A stretch of 64,000 nucleotides of DNA from Desulfobulbaceae bacterium DB1 (lineage in GTDB: Bacteria; Desulfobacterota; Desulfobulbia; Desulfobulbales; SURF-16): NCBI GenBank assembly GCA_001914235.1, contig MQUF01000007.1:1-64000 (forward strand), in the 5' to 3' direction. A model generated the notes under the pieces. It had not been told where the DNA came from and searched no databases. It saw nothing but the letters and a program-made list of their open reading frames with translations. This document shows positions 8,979 to 16,954 of the stretch, in pieces. The position numbers and the translations under genes were made by a program. The first letter of the stretch is position 1. The number at the start of each line of letters is the position of its first letter.

Positions 8979-9635
8979 TTATTTACGCCCCTGGGCCTGC
9001 AGCAACTCGACATAAGGACCGAAAAGCTCCTCATACTGCATCAGGCCTTTTCGCAAGATCAAGCCAAACTTGTCCGCATGGTGCACATTGACTACCAGAT
9101 TTACGCTTTCGGCAAGGGCCTGAAGATCATACAGGGTATGGAAACGAGGCCCGATCAGTACATAATAGATGTAACGCCTCCTGCTCATGGGCAGGGATTT
9201 CATATACTGATGAAAAAGGGATTGATCAAGCTCCTTTCCGTCAAAGCCGTCCTGCAGGATGACGACACCCGCATTCATAAAACCCATTTTGTCAACCGCT
9301 TCCACCTGGGAGCCGACACAGTCGGCAACATACCCCAGCCCCTCCAGAACATTGACAACCAGAGACCTCTCTTTCCCCTCCGGCATGAGCAGCAAGGCGA
9401 CGGCCACGTCCGCATTGCGGGCCACCCTTTCCTTTTCCCCGGAAAGCAAAATGCCGATATCAGGCGGCTGAGGAGGCGGGACCCGGCTGACGGCAGGGGC
9501 TCGCCCCCGAACGACCCCGGAATTCGCGGCCGGAGACACCTCCCCTTTCCCGGTTTTGGGGATACCCTTCATGATATCGGGGAAGAGCTCAAACGCACTT
9601 TTCCCCTTCAGATCTGTTTTTTTATCAGCAGACAT
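8979..9635 (-). CDS. Hypothetical protein with a degenerate receiver-like domain
   Basis: The 218-residue protein has a low-complexity N-terminal 70 residues containing VSRVPPPQPPD. An alpha/beta region follows with the pattern of a response-regulator receiver ([56 protein letters not shown]). A clear phosphoacceptor Asp and an acidic pair in the usual places are not evident, so any receiver domain would be non-canonical. It is convergent with the HD-GYP gene, with 38 bp between the stops. Function is unknown; an adaptor role in signalling is only a guess. Confidence 0.6.
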   Translation of the reverse strand: MSADKKTDLKGKSAFELFPDIMKGIPKTGKGEVSPAANSGVVRGRAPAVSRVPPPQPPDIGILLSGEKERVARNADVAVALLLMPEGKERSLVVNVLEGLGYVADCVGSQVEAVDKMGFMNAGVVILQDGFDGKELDQSLFHQYMKSLPMSRRRYIYYVLIGPRFHTLYDLQALAESVNLVVNVHHADKFGLILRKGLMQYEELFGPYVELLQAQGRK

Positions 9636-9810
9636 CTTTTTTGATTAAAGAAATGAAACAAACGAGATTCTTTTCCTTCGCGTAAATTCAAAAACCGTCC
9701 TTTCCAAATTACATGCCCTTCTTTCCTTCTGTCAAATTTATTTACCCCCAAAATGGTGCCGCCAAGCCGGGTCAATCGCCGTTTGACGGCATGGATCAAT
9801 TATCCGTTAT

Positions 9811-11061
9811 TCAGTCAATTTTCCCTGATTCAAAATGTTTGTCGGATGAAGCGGCATAGGGTTTCAATTCAAACTGTTTCTTGTAAGGATCGATCTGCAG
9901 GTGGTAGTAACGGTTCTGCGGCATATAGATGTAGGGTACTTCTTCTTTCGGCCGGAAGACGAAATCCGAGAGAATCATCCGGTTTACCGCCCGGTGTCCG
10001 ACAATCATGATATTGTCATTGTAGCTGTTGAGATAAAAGACCTTTTTCAAACCACGATGCACCCTTTTTTCCATGGTCAGATACCCTTCCCCTTCCGGGT
10101 AGACATAATTGTATTTGTTCCGGTTGCGGGCGTTGGCCACAAAGGGCATCTGTTGACGGATTTCCTGGTAGGTCATTCCTTCGCAGATACCGGCGTGGAT
10201 CTCGTTGAATTCGGTCAGGGCGATAACCGAGCAATTTTTCTGTTTTGCGGCGATGGGCGCGGCGGTCTGTAAAGTACGTTTATGATTGCTGGTGAAGATG
10301 ATAGGAATGGAGACGCCGGCAAAATGTTCGGCCAGTGCCCTGGCCTGGTCAAGACCCTTTTGGGTGAGTCCTGAATCGCCGCCGATGCGGTCTTCGAGAT
10401 TAAAAGAAGTTTCTCCGTGGCGGACAAGAAAAAGATTGCGGATAATCCGGGTGGTGATGATATCGCGAATGCGGTCATAATAGGGCACCACATCGAATAT
10501 CTTCTCCTGCAGAATCCACCCCTCAAAGGAATCGACCAGAATTATGTTGCGCTCGGCGTGCAGTGGTTCATAGATTGACTCATAGTGGGCGACACGTTTA
10601 TAAAAGCTGTCAAAGGCCTCTGCCTGAGTCAGGTGTTTGAATTCCTTTAACGACGCCTTGTGTTCCAGACTCGCCTCATTGGCTTCTTCATCCACATTAA
10701 CGCATTCGATAAAAAAAATGGGGAGGCCGGGAAAGGTATCCTCAATCATCTTGCGCCGGCTTCTGGTGACATTGCTGGCATCGATAATCGCCACCCTGCC
10801 GCGGTTGTCAAGATAGCTGCGGGCAAGGTCAAGATTCATGCGGGCACATTTCTCCCGCAGCTGGATCCCCTTGGGATTTTTCGGGGAAAAGAACTCCGGT
10901 GACGAGGTATCCTCCCTGGACAGCTTCCGGCGCAGTTCGCCATTATTGAAAATACGCACATTGACGTCGTCAAGTTCCAGCGTGCGGGCAATTTTCAGAG
11001 CCATGGTCGATTTTCCCCGGGCGGGCAGTCCTGCCATGGCGATTACAAGTTTATCCTGCAT
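9811..11061 (-). CDS. Bifunctional 6-phosphofructo-2-kinase/fructose-2,6-bisphosphatase-like protein
   Basis: This 416-residue protein has the two-domain layout of eukaryotic PFKFB enzymes. The N-terminal kinase half has the P-loop GLPARGKST, FNNGELRRKLS, and VAIIDASNVTRSRRKMI. From about residue 215 a histidine phosphatase half follows, with NLFLVRHGETSFNLEDRIGG (catalytic His), FTSNHKRTLQTA, EIHAGICEGMTYQEI and IVGHRAVNRMIL. In eukaryotes such enzymes make and break fructose-2,6-bisphosphate, a glycolysis regulator. The ATG at 11061 is preferred because AGGAGGAG lies nine bases upstream; upstream codons are poor in conservation. It is divergent from the selenoprotein gene. Both domains retain their key residues; substrate specificity in this bacterium is inferred only. 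Confidence 0.85.
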   Translation of the reverse strand: MQDKLVIAMAGLPARGKSTMALKIARTLELDDVNVRIFNNGELRRKLSREDTSSPEFFSPKNPKGIQLREKCARMNLDLARSYLDNRGRVAIIDASNVTRSRRKMIEDTFPGLPIFFIECVNVDEEANEASLEHKASLKEFKHLTQAEAFDSFYKRVAHYESIYEPLHAERNIILVDSFEGWILQEKIFDVVPYYDRIRDIITTRIIRNLFLVRHGETSFNLEDRIGGDSGLTQKGLDQARALAEHFAGVSIPIIFTSNHKRTLQTAAPIAAKQKNCSVIALTEFNEIHAGICEGMTYQEIRQQMPFVANARNRNKYNYVYPEGEGYLTMEKRVHRGLKKVFYLNSYNDNIMIVGHRAVNRMILSDFVFRPKEEVPYIYMPQNRYYHLQIDPYKKQFELKPYAASSDKHFESGKID

Positions 11062-11209
11062 GGATCGAACTCCTCCTCTGATTTTGTCCGGACCGTCGTC
11101 CTTAGGTTGCAGTGATTGTAACACATCGATCGCGACCGCCAAAACCTTTACTCAACAAAATTTATTTTTCACCAATTGCACGGGCGTTTAAAGCTGGTGA
11201 AAACAAATC

Positions 11210-11563
11210 ATGCGGTGTACTATCCGGCTCATGAAAAACGATACAAAAGCGACACTACGGGTTACCGGCAAAGCTGCGCGGTTGATTGCCGGAAAAGGCG
11301 GCAATGCCACCATTTACCTCGCCCCGCGTCCGGCGGTTAACGGCTGATGAGTCAAGGTCAAAACCCCTGCGGTACGCATGGGTCAACCGGATGATTCGAG
11401 TCGGAATTGGTTTGAAAAAATTACCACCGAGGATGTCACCATCTGGAAAGCACATGATGTTATGGTGGAAAAGAAGGATGCGGTCATTGAAATCGGCGTG
11501 ACGAGATTTCTTTTTTTTCAGAACCTGACAATAAAAGGCGCAAAGGCCCGGGGGGACGTTTAA
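11210..11563 (+). CDS. Small CC/Se-motif selenoprotein with two adjacent UGA (Sec-Sec) codons
   Basis: One frame runs from 11210 to the TAA at 11561-11563, interrupted only by TGA-TGA at 11345-11350. The part before reads ATLRVTGKAARLIAGKGG, NATIYLAPRPAVNG; the part after reads VKVKTPAVRMGQPDDSSRNW and goes on through FEKITTEDVTIWKAHDV to EIGVTRFLFFQNLTIKG. I recognise this as the layout of the CC/Se motif family, about 100 residues, where a Cys pair or selenocysteine sits after the first strand. Here both positions would be Sec (residues 46 and 47). A bSECIS-like hairpin follows at the expected distance. The ATG at 11210 has GGTGA nine bases upstream; ATG at 11231 is the alternative start. 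Function is unknown; a redox or metal-binding role is inferred. Standard gene callers would miss or truncate it. Confidence 0.8.
11363..11383 (+). promoter_or_regulatory. bSECIS-like hairpin directing Sec insertion
   Basis: The arms ACCCCTGCG (11363-11371) and CGCATGGGT (11375-11383) pair in eight of nine positions with one internal C-T mismatch and close a three-base loop GTA. The loop begins with G and lies 21 nucleotides after the second TGA. Bacterial SECIS elements are known to place a small apical loop with an early G roughly 16-37 nucleotides after the UGA, so the geometry fits well. Confidence 0.75.
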
Positions 11564-11568
11564 ACAAA

Positions 11569-11600
11569 AAAAAGCAGAGTCAAACACGACTCTGCTTTTT
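11569..11600 (+). terminator. Rho-independent terminator of the selenoprotein gene
   Basis: AAAAAGCAGAGTC and GACTCTGCTTTTT form a perfect 13-bp stem around a six-base loop, five bases after the TAA stop. Its position directly behind the full-length frame, not behind the first TGA, supports reading through the two TGA codons. Confidence 0.9.
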
Positions 11601-11756
11601 GTGGGGTGAGTCTCTCTTGAAGTATACGATGCGATGACCGCTCTCTTATTTTTTACATGTCAGACTCGCCCTCTAATTAATATTATATTCGTATTTGAAA
11701 GTTTGTAAAGCGTCGGTCGTTTTATTTTTTTAATTTCAATGACAAGAGGTGAAAAA

Positions 11757-12116
11757 ATGACAAATAATGTAGTGATTACCCTGGCATGCGGTACCGACAA
11801 CCCGAATCGGGCGGCACGAGCGATCCATCTGGCCACCATTGCCCACAAGGAAGGAAAAAACGTCACGCTTTTCCTGCTCGATGACGCGGTTTATCTGGCC
11901 AAGGAGGGCCTTCTGGAGCACGTCAAGGCGGCAACAGGCGACTCCGCCGACGACCTCATGACCTATCTCCAGGGTCACAACGTCCCGGTTCTGGCCTGCA
12001 CCCCCTGTTGCAAGTCGCGCAAAATAAGCGAAGCGGACCTCATCGAAGGAGCAAGGATGGGGACTGCGGTGGAACTCATCCATCTTGCCTGCGACGCGGC
12101 GGTCATCAGTCTGTAA
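11757..12116 (+). CDS. DsrE/DsrF-like family protein
   Basis: This 119-residue single-domain protein starts MTNNVVITLACGTDNPNRAA, has the TLFLLDDAVYLAKEG helix-strand pattern and an ACTPCCKSRKI cysteine segment near residue 83, all typical of DsrE-like proteins. Relatives carry or transfer sulfur, or act in metal and sulfur homeostasis. The start at 11757 is preferred because AAGAGGTGA directly precedes it; the earlier ATG at 11739 contains that ribosome-binding site. It lies about 190 bp after the selenoprotein gene on the same strand, behind a terminator, so it probably has its own promoter. Confidence 0.82.
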   Translation: MTNNVVITLACGTDNPNRAARAIHLATIAHKEGKNVTLFLLDDAVYLAKEGLLEHVKAATGDSADDLMTYLQGHNVPVLACTPCCKSRKISEADLIEGARMGTAVELIHLACDAAVISL

Positions 12117-12131
12117 ATTTCAAGCCCGCAA

Positions 12132-12165
12132 CATCCGCCGGCCGCCTGCAAGCGGCTGCCGGATG
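12132..12165. terminator. Hairpin between convergent genes, possible bidirectional terminator
   Basis: CATCCGCCGGCCGC and GCGGCTGCCGGATG form a GC-rich imperfect stem of 14 positions around CTGCAA, between the stop of the DsrE-like gene and the stop of the GCS2-like gene. There is no T-run, so termination strength is uncertain. Confidence 0.45.
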
Positions 12166-12181
12166 GGAATGTCGTGCGCTC

Positions 12182-13414
12182 TCAGGGCGAAAACATCTCT
12201 CCGGAAGCAAGGCAGGAGCAGAGCCTGCCGTACACATCACGCAGCCTTTCCCGGGATGAATCCGCTCCCACCGCCCTGAGGATGCGCCGGGCGAGCGGCC
12301 CCTTCTTCAAAAGACCATCAATTTGCCCACGGTACGGAATCTCCGGACCAACAGTTTGCTCGATCAGGGCCCGCCACAGCTCGCCGGCAGTAATCTTTTT
12401 TTCCCTGACCCCGAAAAATCCGAGATAGGCCGGATCGGCTATAACGGTCTGATCAGACTGGCGGACGGCGGCAACAAAGAGCTCGGCCAACGGCGCCACC
12501 GCAAACGAGGCCTGTTCGGCAAAGGAGCGCCAGCGCTCGCCCACCAGCGCCCGCAGCACGCTGACGATGGCGGAGACCACTGCCAGGTCGGCAGCCGGAC
12601 ATTCCTGGATGTCAAGCACCCTGATCTCAATGGCCGAACGCTCGAAACGGGCAATGGCCCCCCGGGAATTCAGCCACTCATCCTGCAGGATCCCTTGCGG
12701 ATCATAGGGAGCGATATCCCGATAATTCTTTTGTAATATCATTTCCTCATAATCTTTTCTGGTGTAGGCAGGCTCCGGGATGATTGCGCCGCTGATGGAA
12801 GGAACCCGTTTCTGGTTGAATCGGTAATATTCCAAACGGGTGTCAAGCAGACCGCTCGGTCGTCCCTCGACCAATGGGGAACTCGCCGCCAGCGCCGGAA
12901 GAATGGGCAGCAGCAACCGGATGGCGGCGTGCAGCCGGCCGAACTCATCGTCGCCGTGAAAGGCCAGATTGAGATGGGTGGACTGGACGTTGGACCAGCC
13001 ATGACCCTGGCAGCCGAAAATGCGGTTGTACGCCTCATAAATCACCTTGCTGCCGTGCGGCCACAACTTTGTTTCCCTGAGCGGATCCATCCAGGGGTGC
13101 ATGGCGGTGGGCATAAGTCTGGCCCCCATCTCGGCAAGCAACTCGTTCGCCCTGCCGATGTTTTCCTGGAAACGGGGGGCAACCCGGTCCAAAGAGGCAA
13201 CCGGCCCGTTGGTCTTGAATTCCACCACATGCAGGGCCAGTTCATTGGACCAGGCGATGTCGCCCAGCTCGACCTCGTTTTGCACCTCGCCGGAAACAGC
13301 CGCAAGCAGCCGGTCGGCGGCGGCCAGCACGTCAAGGTTGCCGTTGCTGACGATCATATACTCAAGCTCGACGCCAAACCCCTCGAAAAGATGCAAGGGT
13401 GAAGGTGCTACCAT
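12182..13414 (-). CDS. GCS2-type carboxylate-amine ligase (glutamate-cysteine ligase-like)
   Basis: This 410-residue protein belongs to the glutamate-cysteine ligase GCS2 superfamily: FEGFGVELEYMIVSNGNLDV at the start carries the metal-binding Glu pair, with further motifs ELALHVVEFKT, GWSNVQSTHLNLAFHGDDEF and RFERSAIEIRVLDIQE. These enzymes use ATP to join an amine to a side-chain or alpha carboxylate. It overlaps the end of the upstream RimK-family gene, and ATG 13414 follows GGGGG; an ATG four codons upstream is possible. Together with the RimK-like and C39-like neighbours it is probably one step of a peptide or amino-acid conjugate pathway. It is not a standard gshA in context, because no glutathione synthetase is nearby. 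Confidence 0.85.
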   Translation of the reverse strand: MVAPSPLHLFEGFGVELEYMIVSNGNLDVLAAADRLLAAVSGEVQNEVELGDIAWSNELALHVVEFKTNGPVASLDRVAPRFQENIGRANELLAEMGARLMPTAMHPWMDPLRETKLWPHGSKVIYEAYNRIFGCQGHGWSNVQSTHLNLAFHGDDEFGRLHAAIRLLLPILPALAASSPLVEGRPSGLLDTRLEYYRFNQKRVPSISGAIIPEPAYTRKDYEEMILQKNYRDIAPYDPQGILQDEWLNSRGAIARFERSAIEIRVLDIQECPAADLAVVSAIVSVLRALVGERWRSFAEQASFAVAPLAELFVAAVRQSDQTVIADPAYLGFFGVREKKITAGELWRALIEQTVGPEIPYRGQIDGLLKKGPLARRILRAVGADSSRERLRDVYGRLCSCLASGEMFSP

Positions 13415-14889
13415 GACTGCCCCCATTCATTTTTATGCTCAATGCGCCGCAGAAAAACGCGCATGACGCGCAAATACAGTTCTTCTTTTAAAACAGAATC
13501 CTCAACGCCTGCGTCGATATTTGGATTATCATTAATTTCGATGACATAAAACTTCTTACCGATCTGCTTGATATCAACGCCGTAAAGACCGTCACCGATC
13601 AGATTGGCCGCCTTCAAAGCGGTACGGATCAACTGATCCGGCGCATGCTCAACGGGCAGGGTGGAATAATTGCCATCGTCGGTCTTCATGCCGTCCGCGT
13701 CCCGCTTGATGATCTGCCAGTGCTTCTTGGCCATGAAATATTTACAGACATAAAGGGGCTGGCGGTCAAATATTCCCACCCTCCAGTCATATTCGGTGGG
13801 TAGAAATTCCTGGGCAATGACCAAATCGGATTTATCCAGCAGTTTTGTTACCTGGTGCCGCAGCTCGTCGGATGATTCCACCTTCATCACCCCTTGGGAA
13901 AAAGAGGAATCCGGCTGCTTCAGGATACAGGGAAAGCCGAGCTGGCCAGCCACCTCCGCGGCATTGTCCTTGTGGACAATAACGGTTTTCGGCGTCAACA
14001 CCCTGTTCCTTTCCAGGATCTCCGCCAGAAAGACTTTGTTGGTACACTTCAGAATCGATTCCGGATCATCAATCACCACAAGCTTCTTGGCCGCCGCCCG
14101 GCGGGCGAAACGGTAAGTGTGATGGTTAACGCTGGTGGTTTCCCGGATAAACAGGGCATCAAATTCCGGCAGCCGACCGTAATCATCCCTGATGATCATC
14201 TCCGTATTGATGCCGAGCGAATCCGCCGCATTGGCAAAATGGTGCAGGGCCCGGTTATCGGAAGGCGGCTCAGGATCATGAGGGTTGTGGAGAATGGCCA
14301 GATCATAACGGGAATGGCTGCGTCGCTTGACGATGCGCCGACGCCCCATGAAATAGTCCCGCGCCACTTCGACAACAAAGGGGCGGTGCTCCGGCGGGAT
14401 TTCACCGGCCGGAATGGGATTGATGTTCTGCAGAAACCATTTCTGATGTTTTTCATTATGCACGAAATACGCCCGCAGAAAAGGCGACTGAAACTGATGA
14501 AACAGATGCTGGCTCAACTTGTCATGCTGCTTGGCGACATTATGACCGAAATAGATACTGAGCACGAATTCTCGTGAACGGATATGGGATAAACTTTTCT
14601 GGATGTGTTCATCCAGCTCGTCCGAGGCGATGCGGATAATGGTCTGGCTTTTCAAATCCTGGATGGTGGTGATATCGGGCAGTGGTTTATGGCCCCGGGC
14701 CGACGCCAGCAGCGACACGTAGTAACCGGTGCTCTGGTAACGGTAATAACGACAGAGATTAAAGACCATTGCCTTGCGCAGCTTGGCATAGGAGGGATCG
14801 GTTAGATACGTGCGCGCCGCGACCAGTTCGATTCCTTCGATTTCCAGCGGCCAGTCCTTGGGATCATTAACGACGACTAAAGTCTGCAT
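13408..14889 (-). CDS. RimK-family ATP-grasp ligase with N-terminal extension
   Basis: This 493-residue protein has a long N-terminal region (about residues 1-190, with SREFVLSIYFGHN and RRRIVKRRSHSRYDLAILHN) followed by an RimK-type ATP-grasp. The ATP-grasp shows FIRETTSVNHHTYRFARRA, VIDDPESILKCTNKVFLAEI, FPCILKQPDSSFSQGVMKV, VIAQEFLPTEYDWRVGIF and the metal-binding YVIEINDNPNIDAG. RimK relatives add glutamate or other amino acids to peptides or small acceptors. ATG 14889 has AAGG eight bases upstream; a GTG at 14904 overlaps the previous stop. It sits between the C39-like and GCS2-like genes with overlaps on both sides, so the three are almost certainly co-translated. Confidence 0.88.
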   Translation of the reverse strand: MQTLVVVNDPKDWPLEIEGIELVAARTYLTDPSYAKLRKAMVFNLCRYYRYQSTGYYVSLLASARGHKPLPDITTIQDLKSQTIIRIASDELDEHIQKSLSHIRSREFVLSIYFGHNVAKQHDKLSQHLFHQFQSPFLRAYFVHNEKHQKWFLQNINPIPAGEIPPEHRPFVVEVARDYFMGRRRIVKRRSHSRYDLAILHNPHDPEPPSDNRALHHFANAADSLGINTEMIIRDDYGRLPEFDALFIRETTSVNHHTYRFARRAAAKKLVVIDDPESILKCTNKVFLAEILERNRVLTPKTVIVHKDNAAEVAGQLGFPCILKQPDSSFSQGVMKVESSDELRHQVTKLLDKSDLVIAQEFLPTEYDWRVGIFDRQPLYVCKYFMAKKHWQIIKRDADGMKTDDGNYSTLPVEHAPDQLIRTALKAANLIGDGLYGVDIKQIGKKFYVIEINDNPNIDAGVEDSVLKEELYLRVMRVFLRRIEHKNEWGQSW

Positions 14890-14900
14890 CAAGATAGCCT

Positions 14901-15611
14901 TCACTTTTTACGGGGTTGAATAATGAGAAAATTGGCGTCATGGGTCAAAACCCCGAGCAGGATGGCGCAGAGAACCCGGTCAATGTTGACGATATAATCC
15001 TGCTGGGCGGCAAGAGGATTCTGATGAAAAGGATCCGCCACATGGATGGTCCGCTCCTCCTTGTCATAGCCGCACAGCACGACAAAATGGCCGGCAGGAT
15101 CGCCTCGCAGATCATCCTCTTCCCCGGTTATCCCGAACTCGCGCATGCTTTGATACAGATAAGTGGAGCTGAGACCGGTAATGATGGGCACATTCTTCCG
15201 CAAATACCAGCGGATCAAACTGCGGGTAAGATCTTCATAATAAATTTTACCGCCCAGTTCCAGAAAATGAAGATAGGCCGAGGTTGCTTCCTGCAGTCGA
15301 GGATTATCATTTTTGAATGCCGCCTGGGCAAGAAGTTTTTCCCGCAGATTCTGTCCGTGAGGATGAAACCAGGTGGGGTCGAAAAAATGGAGATTATAGG
15401 TGAACATGGTGGCTGAGTAGCCGCGCCCCAAGGCATGGAGGGCAAGATAAACCGCCAGGGTTCCACCCGTCTCCAGGTGCGTCACTTCACTGACCACCTG
15501 TTCCAGCTCAATTGTATCGCCGAAATAACGGTACACGGCATGGAGGCAGGTGGAACCGCAGGTGGTATCATCCGGCTGCGGCAGAATATCAAGCTGAAAC
15601 CGTGTTTTCAT
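14901..15611 (-). CDS. C39-like cysteine peptidase
   Basis: This 236-residue protein begins with the C39 signature: LDILPQPDDTTCGSTCLHAV holds the oxyanion Gln and catalytic Cys, and GHFVVLCGYDKEERTIHVAD carries the catalytic His and Asp. It has no signal peptide or transporter domains, so it is a stand-alone cytoplasmic papain-like peptidase or amidase. It is the first gene of the three-gene ligase cluster, upstream of the RimK-family gene. In such clusters the peptidase might trim a precursor or reverse the ligation; the substrate is unknown. Confidence 0.82.
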   Translation of the reverse strand: MKTRFQLDILPQPDDTTCGSTCLHAVYRYFGDTIELEQVVSEVTHLETGGTLAVYLALHALGRGYSATMFTYNLHFFDPTWFHPHGQNLREKLLAQAAFKNDNPRLQEATSAYLHFLELGGKIYYEDLTRSLIRWYLRKNVPIITGLSSTYLYQSMREFGITGEEDDLRGDPAGHFVVLCGYDKEERTIHVADPFHQNPLAAQQDYIVNIDRVLCAILLGVLTHDANFLIIQPRKK

Positions 15612-15777
15612 TTTATTTCGGAAACCGATGCCGGGAAAAGAGTGCGGGGTTGATCCCCCGAAAAACAGTGACGGGCAGTTTAAACACAGTTATCCTCTTG
15701 CCATCAAGAGAGTATTGATGCTAAACTTTCATCTATCATGAAAATGATAGTTTAAATAAATCAAAGGAGGCAGGTCA

Positions 15778-16515
15778 ATGCGAAAAATCTTTTTTATGCT
15801 GCTGGGCATGGTTCTTTTTTATGCCGCGGCAATCGCCGCACCGGTTGAATTCGAGGAAGACATCATTCCCACATCTGCCGGGGATCTGAAAATAACCTTT
15901 ATCGGCCACGGCTCCCTGATGCTGACCATCGCGGACACAAACATTCACATTGACCCCTGGAGCAAAACAGCCGACTATACCCTGCTCCCCAAAGGGGATA
16001 TCATTCTCATCACCCATGAACATCGCGACCATCTCGACCCCCTGGCCCTGGAGGCCATTCGCAAGGAAGATTCGACCATCATCCTGACGGAGAAATGCCG
16101 CCGACAGCTCGGCTCCGGCAAAATCCTGAAAAATGGGGAAAAAGAAACCGTCCGGAAAATCCTGATCGAAGCGGTGCCGGCCTATAATCTTCTCCACAAA
16201 CGAGACACCGGCGAGCTTTTTCACCCCAAGGGCGAGGGGAACGGTTACATCCTCACCATCGGCGACAAACGCCTTTATATTGCGGGCGATACGGAAAACA
16301 TTCCGGAGATGAAGAAACTCTCCGCCATTGACTGCGCATTTCTGCCAATGAATCTGCCCTACACCATGACTCCGGCGATGGTGGCCGATGCGGCCAAGGC
16401 ATTCAAACCCATGATTCTTTACCCCTATCATTATGGAGACACGGACCCGGCACAACTTGTCGATCTGTTGCAGAAGCACAAGGAAATCGAGGTCCGCATC
16501 CGCCGGATGCAATAG
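15778..16515 (+). CDS. Exported metallo-beta-lactamase fold hydrolase (UlaG-like)
   Basis: This 245-residue protein begins with a signal peptide (MRKIFFMLLGMVLFYAAAIA, then A), so it acts outside the cytoplasm. The MBL fold is shown by ITFIGHGSLMLTI, ITHEHRDHLDP (intact HxHxDH metal motif), RLYIAGDTE with the bridging Asp, and a C-terminal LYPYHYGDTDP. Members of this UlaG/YtnP-like branch hydrolyse varied lactone or phosphodiester substrates; the substrate here is unknown. A strong AAAGGAGG precedes the ATG. Imperfect inverted repeats with AAACT and AGTTT at about 15722-15755 lie in the promoter region. Confidence 0.85.
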   Translation: MRKIFFMLLGMVLFYAAAIAAPVEFEEDIIPTSAGDLKITFIGHGSLMLTIADTNIHIDPWSKTADYTLLPKGDIILITHEHRDHLDPLALEAIRKEDSTIILTEKCRRQLGSGKILKNGEKETVRKILIEAVPAYNLLHKRDTGELFHPKGEGNGYILTIGDKRLYIAGDTENIPEMKKLSAIDCAFLPMNLPYTMTPAMVADAAKAFKPMILYPYHYGDTDPAQLVDLLQKHKEIEVRIRRMQ

Positions 16516-16575
16516 CAGACACGAAAAGAAGTGATAGCAACAAATGATCAATACCAACATCCAAGGAGAACGCTC

Positions 16576-16896
16576 ATGTCCGACCAGAAACGCCCAAAGC
16601 ACCACACCAACCTGTCCAAACATTTCCCTGAAATATTTTCCGCCCTCGACAACCTGGGAACAACGGTACGGGGCGCAGGCCCTCTTGATCGAAAAACATC
16701 GGAATTGATCCAGCTTGGCGCGGCCGCGGCGGTGCAGTCCGAGGGTTCGGTGCACTCCCACACCCGGCGGGCGCTTGAGGCGGGCGCCGACAGGAAGGAA
16801 ATTCAGCACACCCTGCTTCTGCTTATTTCCACCATCGGCTTTCCCCGTGTTGCCGCGGCAATGTCTTGGGCCGAGGATGTTCTGGAGAAACCATAA
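16576..16896 (+). CDS. Carboxymuconolactone decarboxylase family protein
   Basis: This 106-residue all-helical protein has the CMD/AhpD-like core: LDRKTSELIQLGAAAAVQSE, GSVHSHTRRALEAGADRKEI and a final helix with FPRVAAAMSWAED. In AhpD the core carries CxxC; here the equivalent stretch is SVHS, so there is no AhpD-type disulfide and peroxidase-partner activity is unlikely. The ATG at 16576 follows AAGGAG. It lies between the exported hydrolase and the alcohol dehydrogenase on the same strand with short gaps and may be co-transcribed with them. The substrate is unknown. Confidence 0.85.
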   Translation: MSDQKRPKHHTNLSKHFPEIFSALDNLGTTVRGAGPLDRKTSELIQLGAAAAVQSEGSVHSHTRRALEAGADRKEIQHTLLLLISTIGFPRVAAAMSWAEDVLEKP

Positions 16897-16954
16897 AAAG
16901 CCGTGCACCCATTTTTTGCAACATGCCCTTCTGATCTGATTTTTCCATAGCCCC

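Noticed and set aside
11378-11563. Stand-alone 61-residue gene starting MGQPDDSSRNW.
   Set aside because: The conserved-type sequence continues upstream in frame across both TGA codons, so the short start would cut the selenoprotein in half.
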